Part shown: in pieces, positions 1-9,831 of the stretch
Numbering within the stretch: the first letter of the stretch is position 1
Layout of the letters: each line of letters opens with the position of its first letter
Assembly (NCBI RefSeq): GCF_022201045.2
Contig: NC_068557.1
Span: 1,302,001 to 1,366,000 of the forward strand
From: Citrus sinensis
Lineage: Eukaryota > Streptophyta > Magnoliopsida > Sapindales > Rutaceae
Direction: 5' to 3'
Length of the DNA: 64,000 bases
Program-made: the position numbers and the translations under genes
The notes under the pieces: model-generated
Databases searched by the model: none
Seen by the model: the letters and a program-made list of their open reading frames with translations, nothing else
Told to the model about the DNA's origin: nothing

Positions 1-197
1 CATGCTTTTTGTGTGGGATCTTGATAAGGTGTTAATGTATAAGAACATACTGCATATTTCCTTTGCCTAATGATTAACTCATCCAGTTTGATTATCTTAG
101 TTTGGTTTTACAACTATTTTTATTTTATTAACTTTTTATTTATAAAGTAATTGCTAAACGATAATTTATTTCTATTTTCATTTTTTACTTATTCCAG

Positions 198-3053
198 GCT
201 GCACTTCATTTTTGGGGTACAGGAGGAGGTGCACTCCCTGTTGTTGCTTTTCTATTTTTAAGAGACTTGTGCATACGGCTTGGATCTGATTGTTTGGATG
301 ACTGCTTCAAAGGGATATACAAAGCCTACATATTAAACTGTCACTTCATAAATGCTGTAAAATTACAGCATATCCAGTTTCTTAGTAATTGCGTTGTAGA
401 ACTTCTCGGGGTGGACCTTCCATCTGCATATCAGCATGCCTTTGTTTTCATCCGGCAGCTAGCCATGATCCTGCGGGATGCATTTAATGTGAAAACCAAG
501 GTGATATATTGTTTTCTTCTATTTCTTTTCTTTTTAAGAATTCAAATTTTTTTGTTCTTAGGATTTTGAATTAATATAAGTGATCAGTTATTGGGGAGAT
601 TTCGTGCTTCTCATCTAGTCTACAATTTAGAAAATTCTTAGTTTATTTTTAGCACTCTCTACTCAGTAGATTTGAGCTTTTGTTTGTCTCTCCTAGCTTT
701 ACCCCTAGTTTGTTGGTCCTTGAAATATTATTTCTAAGGTAGCTAGATGATTTATCTTTCAATACTGATTGTTATAGTATGCAGTGCATTTAGTAATTAA
801 CTTGATATGGTTGATCCACTTTGATTTTCTCATTACTGTTTTGCACCTGAGTTTTTTCTCTCTTTCTTTGTAGGAAGCATTCCGAAAGGTTTATGAGTGG
901 AAATTCATAAACTGCCTTGAGCTTTGGACAGGAGCTGTCTGTGCCTACTGCTCAGAAGCTGATATGAAACCCCTTGCTTATCCTTTGACCCAAATAATCT
1001 CTGGGGTTGCCCGCCTAGTTCCGACTGCTCGATACTTCCCCCTTAGATTGAGGTGTGTTAGAATGCTTAACAGAATCGCTGCTTCTACCGGTACTTTTAT
1101 ACCAGTTTCTATGCTCCTTCTGGACATGCTGGAGATGAAAGAATTGAATAGGCCCCCCAGTGGAGGTGTTGGCAAAGCTGTTGATTTGCGTACAGTTCTG
1201 AAGGTCTCTTTAAGTGCGAATATCTTTCTTTGTCAAATTGTTGCAACATGATTGGTTTTTATATCTGACAGAGAGTTCTCTATGACAGGTAAGTAAGCCT
1301 ACCCTGAAGACACGAGCTTTCCAGGAGGCATGTGTATATTCTGTTGTTGAAGAGCTAGCTGAACATTTAGCACAATGGAGCTATTCTGTTGCTTTCTTTG
1401 AGTTATCATTTATTCCCTCTGTGCGGCTGCGTGACTTTTGCAAATCTACCAAAGTTGAAAGATTCCGAAAAGAAATGAGGCAGCTTATCCGTCAGGTATA
1501 TTCTTTAGAGTGATTGCCAGATGTTTCATTTATAGAAAAGTCCATCTGAATCGTAAGAGCATTTTTCAATGCTGTAATGTTCTAACTCTTCCATTTTCCA
1601 GGTTGATGCTAACTCTGAGTTTACAAATGAGCGTCGTATGTCAATTACTTTTCAACCAAACAATCCTTCGGCCTCATTTTTCCTTGAGGTCTGTACATAG
1701 ACTGTTCATTTTTCTTTTTACCATTTATATTTTCACACTGTATTTCTGCGCATGCATGATTTTTTTTTTTTTTTTTTGTGCCCATATGATGTACTTCTTA
1801 TATATACTGTATTCAATTATGAGATTAATTAGGATCATAATGTTGGACAGCAAACTTAGCCATTGTAATAAATATATATGACTGTAACTTGACCACAAGT
1901 TATCTAACCCGATGTTTGCTTTAGCTTTTTGAAATTGCTTGCCTTTTTATGATGTAAATGTTTGTTATATTTATGTGGACATTGAGTGGGTGAAATTGGA
2001 ACCATGAACTGTGAAGCTAATTGATCAGTGCTCGAACACTGTTTTCTTCCTAGGCAAAACGTATTTATAAATCCCATACATCTCCTTTGAATTTTTTTTT
2101 TTTGGCCTTTTTTAGCTTGCCAACTTCTGAGCTATTTCCAGTTTCAGGGTTCTGGATTTTTTTCTTGGATCAAAGATTCATTGTGATTTAGATGTATTTT
2201 TCAGGAGCTTCTGTAGATGATGTTTATGAAGTTATGATGTATCTGATGTATCTGCTGTTTATGATGTTTACAATGTAACTGTTTTAAGAGACTGATGGAT
2301 TTTGTTTGACTATAGGATGAGAAAAAGGCAGGGTCTAGTCCTCTGTCACGGTATGTGGCAATTCTGCGTCAGAGAGCACGACAAAGAAACGACTCATTGA
2401 TGGAATCAAGGTTTTTAACTGTGTTTGTCGTTAGGTTTTATCAATATACTTTCCGAGTTAAGGTTGTCATTTTTTATGATGTGCTGTGATTTTCAGTGTC
2501 CTAGTGGGTGAGAAGGCTTCTGTATTCGGGAGTAAGAAGCTACCAGCTAGTGATGAAGAAGATGATTCTGCAGATGAACAAGGTGCCACTGTTTTCAGTT
2601 CATCATCCTGGTTACCTGGAAGTGCTTCAAAGTATGATTTTCATGTCTCGTTCTCTATCTCTTTGTGTTTTCTTACTGCCTTGAAGTTCAATTTTTTTCC
2701 TATCCTGTTGGCTTGTGGCTAATAGTTAGAAGCTATTTGTTTTCAGAGATAAACCTCCTAAAGAGGAGAAGAAGAAAAAGAAGAGAAGGATGACGCAGCA
2801 GGAAGTGGTAGCTTTGGAGGAAGACATTGTAGAGGACTTGGTACTTAGCTCTGATGAAGAAGATGGGTCGATGAGTGATGCCCCAGCTGATGAAGATGGA
2901 TCCGCAAGTGACGTCTTCTCCTCCGATAAAGATGATGATCTAAAACCAGTGTCTCCTAGAGAGCAGACCAAGAAGCGGAAACTGAAAAACCTGCCAAAGA
3001 AAAATGTAAAATCCCATGCCAAGCAGTCCAAGAAGAGAAAGAGAGCCAATTGA
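198..3053 (+). CDS. NOC2: Nucleolar complex protein 2 (NOC2) homolog, 3' part
   Basis: Seven exons are visible: 198-500, 874-1203, 1289-1495, 1602-1688, 2316-2410, 2497-2631 and 2747-3053 (stop TGA). All junctions are GT-AG and the phases close, giving 487 residues. The 5' part lies left of the window; bases 1-197 are intron. The conserved Noc2 core is recognisable ([20 protein letters not shown], then [20 protein letters not shown] and [20 protein letters not shown]). The C-terminus is low-complexity, alternating acidic runs ([21 protein letters not shown]) with lysine/arginine clusters, typical of nucleolar proteins. Noc2 proteins pair with Noc1 and Noc3 during maturation and export of the 60S pre-ribosome (family knowledge). 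Nothing looks broken. The family call rests on remembered conservation. Confidence 0.88.
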
Positions 3054-3816
3054 ATAGACACTAAGAGAAGATGATCACTGCAAAAACCAATATAGTCTAT
3101 ATGTTAGTTCTGCATCATACATGTAATGCTGCCTGCTCTTTGCAGGAAATTGTGAAATATTCCAATTTTGTCAAAGCAGCTGACTCCTGGCCGAAATTTT
3201 GTACGAGAATTTTTGTTGGTGAATACTGAACACAGTTTTAGGAGAAATAGAAATTATAGAATTCTTGCATTCTATCTTGAAAAGTATGGTAATACAAAGA
3301 AACATTTTATACATTATAGTTATAAATAAGGAACCAACAACGTGTATAGATAACTCCAAACAAATAGGAACAAATATTTAAAATTTAGACTATAAACATA
3401 ATAGCAAGCTTTTAAGTTTGATTTCTTCAACAAATGCAACATCTCCTTTCACTAAAACGAGGCGAATCTGAACTCTAGAGCTCTTGTACCTATATGAGAA
3501 AATCAAGAATGGTCTTTATTACTATTAGAGGATTGCTCCTCGTCTATTTATTATTTACACGTGCGTATAAATATCATTATAATTGGTTGAAATATATACA
3601 GAAACAAATAAAAAAGGGACAGTACTTTAGGAGCACTTACAAATTTTCTGTGAAAATAACATACATTATTACCTAGATTTGTAAGAGCATAGTTTGAGTA
3701 GAAACTTATGTCCCTCGAATTATCTTTTGTTTAAAATATATAAATATACACACACACGCACACGAACATTTATTAGAAAAGAGTGGAGTTCAACTGCTCA
3801 AACTTCAAATCTCTTC

Positions 3817-4163
3817 GCCACTTCGGCCAAGGCCGAAGTGGTGGGCTGCTGCCCTCACAAGCATTGTGAGGGCAGCGGTTCTAGCCCCCACAAAAGCATT
3901 GTGGGGGCTAAATGTTCTTTATATTTAAAAAATAATTCTCTTTGCGAAATGCAAGTGGAGTATGGACATCCTCTCCTGTGAGGGGTTATTTGTATTGGGC
4001 ATGTACTTCATAGAATTCATTGTAATAATGTAAGTCCCAATCATGTATATCTGATTGTAAATATCAGTGTAATATCTCTGCTACAATAAGCAGTTGTTGT
4101 AAATATCTGTGTAATGCAGTAATCTGATGATTAATCAGTTTCAAAAAAAAAAAAAAAAAAAAA
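3817..4163 (+). mobile_element. SINE-like retroposon with poly(A) tail and 16 bp target-site duplication
   Basis: About 345 bp ending in 21 A (4143-4163), flanked by direct copies of aacttcaaatctcttc at 3801-3816 and 4162-4177. A poly(A) tail plus a target-site duplication of this length is the mark of LINE-machinery retroposition of an RNA. The 5' end folds into three consecutive perfect hairpins (listed separately). I see no clear tRNA A and B boxes and no coding frame, so it is either a SINE of unusual origin or a retroposed structured non-coding RNA. The exact match of the flanking copies suggests a fairly recent insertion. Confidence 0.75.
3818..3910. repeat. Three consecutive perfect hairpins
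   Basis: Hairpin 1 has an 11 bp stem, 3818-3828 with 3831-3841 (ccacttcggcc), and a 2-base gap. Hairpin 2 has a 13 bp stem, 3848-3860 with 3864-3876 (gctgccctcacaa), and loop gca. Hairpin 3 has a 12 bp stem, 3882-3893 with 3899-3910 (tagcccccacaa), and loop aagca. They are GC-rich in an AT-rich setting and sit at the 5' end of the retroposon. Hairpins 2 and 3 share the core c(c)cacaa...gca...ttgtg(g)g, so one may be a diverged copy of the other. Confidence 0.85.
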
Positions 4164-4439
4164 CTTCAAATCTCTTCCTGTACGACACACCCAATGAAAA
4201 TAGTATACATTACTACTTTGATTCGTATGAGTATTGTTGGAGTAGGATTTCTCTCGTACCACCCTGTACATTATTACTCTGATTTTGCATTTTGAAAATT
4301 TAAGATGGTAAAGTTGGGCCCATCAAAAGATGGTAAAGTGGGCCAACATAGAGTGGACCCCAGTGGATCATAGTTCCCGCGTGTGCAAACGATTGAAAAG
4401 GTAGTACAGTGTACTTGTACATCTAGTTGTAAATAGATA

Positions 4440-4610
4440 AAGATTCTCTTCTGATCTAAGTTCTCGTGAGCTTTTAATGATATTGTATCATGTGTATTTA
4501 AGTAATAGTGTATGCGTAGAATTTGACTTCTTTATTTTCTTTATTTATTAACTATCAATCACTCATGTATATTTTTATTCAGGAGGAGATCAGATAAGAA
4601 GAGAATTATA
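4440..4610. mobile_element. MITE, copy 1 of a three-copy local family
   Basis: A roughly 170 bp AT-rich element with imperfect terminal inverted repeats: attctcttctgatct on the left and agatcagataagaagagaat on the right. Its reverse complement aligns along its length with 25148-25318 (shared core agttaataaataaagaaaat) and more weakly with 35811-35984. No coding capacity. The exact ends and target duplication are uncertain. Confidence 0.6.
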
Positions 4611-4732
4611 ATCCGTTGTAAATATATGTGTAATTAATCACACAACTTGAAAGGAAGAGTAACAAGCCATTTCCTAAAGTCAATCCAACTGAGATTCAAC
4701 TCATGTACATTAAAATCCATTTTTTAGCTTAA

Positions 4733-4788
4733 TTCTCTCTCTCTCTCTCTTTCTCTCTCTATGTATATGTGTGTGTGTGAGTGTGTGT
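4733..4788. repeat. CT-rich and GT-rich microsatellite
   Basis: A run of CT dinucleotides (4733-4761, interrupted) followed by a GT-rich stretch to about 4788. Simple sequence in a gene-free gap. Confidence 0.7.
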
Positions 4789-5099
4789 ATGATCTGGTAC
4801 ATTATTCAACTTTATTACAATTTAAAAAATTATTAAATTATATGATTTAATAACATTATATTATTACATTATTAAATAATATGACTTAATAACTTTTTCG
4901 GACTTTAATAAATCCAAAATCATGGATTGAGACATTTATATATACAACTTTTTAAACACATACTTCAACGTAAAATTGAAAAAAAAAAACCTATATTTGA
5001 TACAAAATCTTTAATTAGTTTATTGGCTGTTTTATCAGTTATCATAGTGGTTATTTTAGTTTAACATATAAAAATTGTTGCTACTAACTAATTTTTTTT

Positions 5100-5700
5100 C
5101 AAATTTTTTTTATTTTGAACAATTCTGAAAACATTTTTCAAGCTCATACTCATTTTAGCTGGAGCAGGCGCAGTTAAAAAAAGTAATGGTAATAACATAG
5201 TTATCGTTTTTTTTTTTTTAATTATGAAGCAAGTAGTTAATGAAAGTATTATGGGAACGGTTGTGGTAAAAATTATATTTTCAATCATATTTAAAACCCT
5301 CTTTTTATATTAACTACAATCAAATAATCATAGTAATAAAATTACTATTTTTGAACTATTTCAAAAATTATACCAAATCATTTTTCAAGCTCACTCAAGC
5401 TTGAGCGCATGTCCATGGCACTTACAAAAAGTAATTATAACAACACAATTACCATGTATTTGTTGCTTTTTAAAGTATGTAATTAATTAAAAAAATATTA
5501 TGATAAGGTTGCAGTAAAATATTAAAAAACTATTCAAAATCACTTTTCAAGCTCACTTGAGCTTGGGCGCGCCACTCTAAAGAATAATTATAACGTTGCA
5601 GTTACCATAAATTTGTTGCTTTTATAGTATGCAATTAATAAAAAGTAGTATGATAAGGTTGCGCTGTCGCGGTTAATTTAAATGAGCTTTTTAAAATTTA
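5100..5700. repeat. Diverged tandem copies of an AT-rich repeat
   Basis: Three loosely repeated blocks share the order 'caagctcact(c/t)...agctt' palindromic core, then a stretch like taattataacaacacaattaccat, then tatgataaggttg. The palindromic core recurs near 5380 and 5538, with weaker forms near 5138, 7007 and 7203. The 7.0-7.26 kb copies lie beyond the two minisatellites, so the minisatellite block appears to sit inside this repeat field. No gene is visible from 4.6 to 9.8 kb. Confidence 0.45.
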
Positions 5701-5886
5701 AAAAAGCAAAAAATTTACAATTAAATAATTAAAAATACAATAAATTATATAAAAAATGCTTTTTCTTTTTCTTTTTTTTTTCCTATTTCAAAATCTGATG
5801 CCAAAATCTGGATAAGTTGGTCAGATCTCTAATCCCTGCATCATTATTAAATTTGTTTGGTGGGAAGCTGATGATTAGTTAGCATC

Positions 5887-6055
5887 ATGAGCAGATTTTC
5901 TATGAGCAGATGTTCTGTGAGCAGACAACCCATAAGCAGATGATCCATGAGCAGATAACTCATGAGCAGACGATCCATGAGCAGACAACCCATGAGCAGA
6001 CGATCCATGAGCAGACAACCCATGAGCAGACAATCCATGAGCAGATAACATGTGA
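5887..6055. repeat. 15 bp minisatellite
   Basis: About eleven head-to-tail units of a 15-base motif close to atgagcagacaatcc, slightly varied from unit to unit. Because the period is a multiple of three, frames on both strands stay open here (5847-6164); these translate only as repeats and are not genes. Confidence 0.85.
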
Positions 6056-6479
6056 GCCTGTGAACACAACCAACAGTCAGGAAGTGCCGAACGTTTTTTC
6101 GGTGAGAACCCTCCGACGCTCAAGTCAGCGATTCGGGTCTTACTTGGAAAAACTCATACCATAATTCATGTGGCTTAACTATGATTGCTTTAAACAAAAA
6201 GCTTTTAAGTAAATTTAAAGGAAAAGAATTTGAAATAATCAATCTTAAAGAAATCACAGGCGAAAGAGAAATTTCTCAGTGGTAGAGAGAGAAAAATATC
6301 CAATGGGTTCAGTTGCTTAGAGAGAGAGACAGAGAGCTAAAAGAATCCCCCATTTCCTTTCCATTTCTAGGGTTTTTATAGGAAATTATAGCGGTTTTCA
6401 TCCACTCTCCTAGAATTATTAAGAAAACTATTAATTTTTAGCCCACTAAGAATATGGTCCCTAATATTTCGGAGAAACT

Positions 6480-6905
6480 GTTTTGACTGAATCGTGCTTT
6501 CTGGTAACTTCCTGGTCGAGGTGACCAATAACATCTTGGTCGAGATGATCTGCTCGAGGTGACCAATAACCTCCTGGTCGAGGTGATGTGCTTGAGGTCA
6601 CCACATATTATTCTGGTCGAGGTGACCAATAACATCCTGGTCGAGATGATCTGCTTGAGGTGACCAATAACCTCCTGGTCGAGGTGATGTGCTCGAGGTC
6701 ACCACATATTATTCTGGTCGAGGTGACCAATAACATCCTGGTCGAGATGATCTGCTTGAGGTGACCAATAACCTCCTGGTCGAGGTGATGTGCTCGAGGT
6801 CACCACATATTACTCTAGTCGAGGTGACCAATAACATCTTGGTCGAGGTGATGTGCTTGAGGTCACCAAACAACATCTTAGTCGAGGTGATCTGCTCAAC
6901 CATTT
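6480..6905. repeat. Composite minisatellite with ~101 bp higher-order period
   Basis: Built of ~20-25 base subunits around ggtcgaggtgaccaataac and ggtcgaggtgatgtgctcga, grouped into a ~101 bp higher-order unit; the attctggtcga mark recurs near 6611, 6712 and 6813. Roughly four units are present. Open frames here (6438-6635 and 6709-6954, minus) are by-products of the repeat. Confidence 0.85.
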
Positions 6906-7769
6906 GCTCGCTTTTACTCCGGAGGAGAGCACGATAATGTATGAGCAAACACATTTATCTTGGTCACCCTATTTCATTCCCTAAACAAAATCTATACCAG
7001 CGAATTTTTAGGCTCACTAGAGTTTGAGCCACCCGATAAAGTAATGGTAATAGTACACTGACCAAATATTAGAAGCGATAGTAGTACTAATTTAAAATTG
7101 CAAGTATATTTAATTTTTTTAAGAATATTATTTTTCAATTAATCAACTACAATCAAATAATTTAAAAAAGAAATGCTCCTTGAGCAACTTCAAAAATTAT
7201 GCCAAATCATTTTTCAAGCTTGCTTGAGCTTGAGCATTGTGAGAAGGCTGCATAAAAATTTTAATGAACAAAATTTAAAAAATCAGCTGTTTTAAAAAAA
7301 ATTATCACAAAAATAAAAATATTTAGCAAGTTTATTCGGAGCCGTGATAGATTTTATATGTATTTCGTGCACCAATTTTGTGATCATCATTGGATCGTGG
7401 ATTAAATATATTTTTATAAGATTTTTTATGTATACTAAAAACTAATACATGTGAAATATTAAGTTTTGGTGTTCTTATATTATTGGACAATCACTCATCA
7501 AGGCCTCTTTTGATATTGAGATTGGGCAACACTTTTGATAAACACCAGTTGCTCTGTCTTTTGATCCACCACTTGTAAAACAAAAATTTTATAAGATTTT
7601 TACTATTTTTATCAAAATCATTATTTAAAAGTCATATTAATTACTATATACTATTAATTTTTATTATATCAATACTGCTTTTTTTCACAACGGTTGTAAT
7701 TTAAAAGATATAACACTCTAATATGAAATAGGGTCTAAGTTTTTATTTCATATGAGAACATACAGTAAG

Positions 7770-8462
7770 TGCTAGTTTGGGAATGCTGTAATTTTTAAAA
7801 TAATTGATGTTAGTTGTACTATATAAATAATCAGTTGTGAAGAGAATCAGTTACGTGTTTGGTAAATTTTGTTTTCAGAAATATTGTGAGTTTTGAAAGC
7901 AGTTATGGACGTTTGATATATTTTATTGTTAAACTACTGAGACAGAACAAATGACTAAAATTTACATAATGTAAAATAAAATTTATTTATACATATAAAA
8001 AACATGTACATATAATATTTTTAATTTTGTATTATAATAAATTTTACTAAAAATAAAATTTATAATGTATTGATTTTATTTTTTATTTTTTATCTTAAAA
8101 CTATTGGTGATTAAATTTATAATATAGTGAAACAAATTTAATAATAATTTGATCAACAAATTGATATTGATGAATTATAATAAAAATTTATTAAAACATT
8201 GATTTTGTTTTCAATTTGAATAAGGATAATTTTGGGTTTAGGTAATAATTTTAAAGATATTTATGGAACTGTATTAAAAGATAAAATTGATTCTCAAATT
8301 CAAAATATAAAAGATACTCCTTCCCTACTTTTCAAAATCAACTGTAGGAGGGGCTAATTTTAACAAAAATGATTTTGATTTTTTTTTACCAAATACTAAA
8401 ATTAGTTTTTAGATTTTCAAAATTTCTTTTAAGCCTCTCAAAAGCAATCCCAAACAGACCCT
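7770..8462. mobile_element. Non-autonomous terminal-inverted-repeat element
   Basis: About 690 bp bounded by gctagtttgggaatgct on the left and, inverted on the right, agcaatcccaaacagacc. The interior is AT-rich with no reading frame. A clean target-site duplication was not found, so the superfamily is open; the gtttggga ends resemble common plant MITE families. Confidence 0.5.
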
Positions 8463-9720
8463 AAATCATCTTTGGATTTTATACTTTCCATATAAAAAAA
8501 TATATCCACGCTTTAAATATCTAAAAATTGGGTTTTGGCCGCTCATTCTTATTCACAGATAGACATTTCACAAGTAACTAGTTGTAACCCTCTCCCTCTC
8601 ATCCTTTTTTTTTTGGAATTTTTATATGTTTATGATATATGAATAATATCTCAGTTATGAGAACAATACTCAATATCTCCTTCTACGTAATCATGTTTTG
8701 TTTTACTTTTTCGAGAACTTGATGTACGAGAAAACTAATTATTACTTCGATCGTGTGTTTCTGAAGTTACTACGTATAAGTGCAATATATGTCACTTTTC
8801 TTCAAGAATGACCTCTGAAATAAAGAAGGAATATTTTCTCTTTTTTCTTTTAATAATTTTTAATTTATTCATCTGAAATCAGTGTTAGTTGTTTTATGTT
8901 TTTTTCTTAAAGAAGAGAAAACTCAATTTTAGTTATTTTAGGTTTTTTCTCAAAGAAGAGAAAGCTCAATTTTTTTAGTTGGTCGTTATCCTTTCATATA
9001 TTACTTCATTTTATGAATCATATTTCTTTGTTTCTCCTTTCGCTAATTTACTTTTTGATCCTTTAGAGTCGATCGGGAGCTGATGCTCCACGTTTATTGT
9101 TTTTCATCAATTTTTTTTTTCAATTTTATTGAGTCTCCAAGCTTAATCGAGATTTAACGATCTATTTATTTATTTTTTATGTGGATGAACTTTTGTTAGA
9201 CAAGTAAATCTTTATTACAGAATTTTGTCCTGTCGGAATCGGACTAGCAGGTGAAGGGTTTAAAAAAATAAAGTTTATTGAAAAATTTCGACTTGTTGGA
9301 CAGTAGGTCTAGGGTTTATCAACAAAAAAACATTCCAAATTTTTTTTTTTAATTTATGTAAAATTTTCCTTTTAGATCTTTGATGAACAAAAGGTTAATA
9401 ATGTTTATATTGTTCATGTATTTATAATTACATTGTTGATCATTAATGTCCAAATCAGATCTATAGTTAGATCATACATCTCAAAGGAAATAAAACTTTG
9501 ATTGTTAATATATGAATTAAGAATATTATAAATATATTTGTCTAAATCTTCTCATCTAATGATGATTTTTATTATCTTATCACAAAAAAAGTGTGTCTGT
9601 TTATAGATATCTGTCAGTCTTACAGGTCATTTTGTTTTATCTATTGAGTGCTTCATCAGTTTCATACATTTCATGCATGAACAAATTATTAATCAACTTC
9701 ATTTCTCTCTCTTTCTCTTC
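8463..9720. other. Gene-free upstream region of the first GATA gene
   Basis: AT-rich sequence without coding signal. From about 8.5 kb onward it shows patchy similarity to the region before the second GATA gene (from about 13.85 kb), so it probably belongs to the duplicated unit. The clearest match is 9650-9720 with 14455-14530, sharing ttcatgcatgaacaaattat and the CT-rich stretch that follows. Confidence 0.5.
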
Positions 9721-9731
9721 CTCTAGCTAGC

Positions 9732-9739
9732 TATATATT
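9732..9739 (+). promoter_or_regulatory. Possible TATA box of the first GATA gene
   Basis: tatatatt about 95 bases before the ATG, just after a pyrimidine-rich stretch. Position and sequence suit a plant core promoter, but AT-rich sequence makes chance matches common. Confidence 0.35.
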
Positions 9740-9831
9740 GATCTATCATTTTTTCCTCCTCAATATTTGAACTGATTTTCGAAGTTCTTTGTGGTTTACA
9801 GAAAATAAAGAAATTGATCATTTCATCTATC

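Noticed and set aside
2205..2310. Possible C/D snoRNA in a NOC2 intron (gatgatg... ctga-like motifs)
   Set aside because: No exact TGATGA box C paired with a terminal CTGA and short closing stem.
5887..6055. Possible CRISPR array from regularly spaced catgagcag motifs
   Set aside because: Units are head-to-tail at 15 bases with no unique spacers; this is a minisatellite in eukaryotic DNA.
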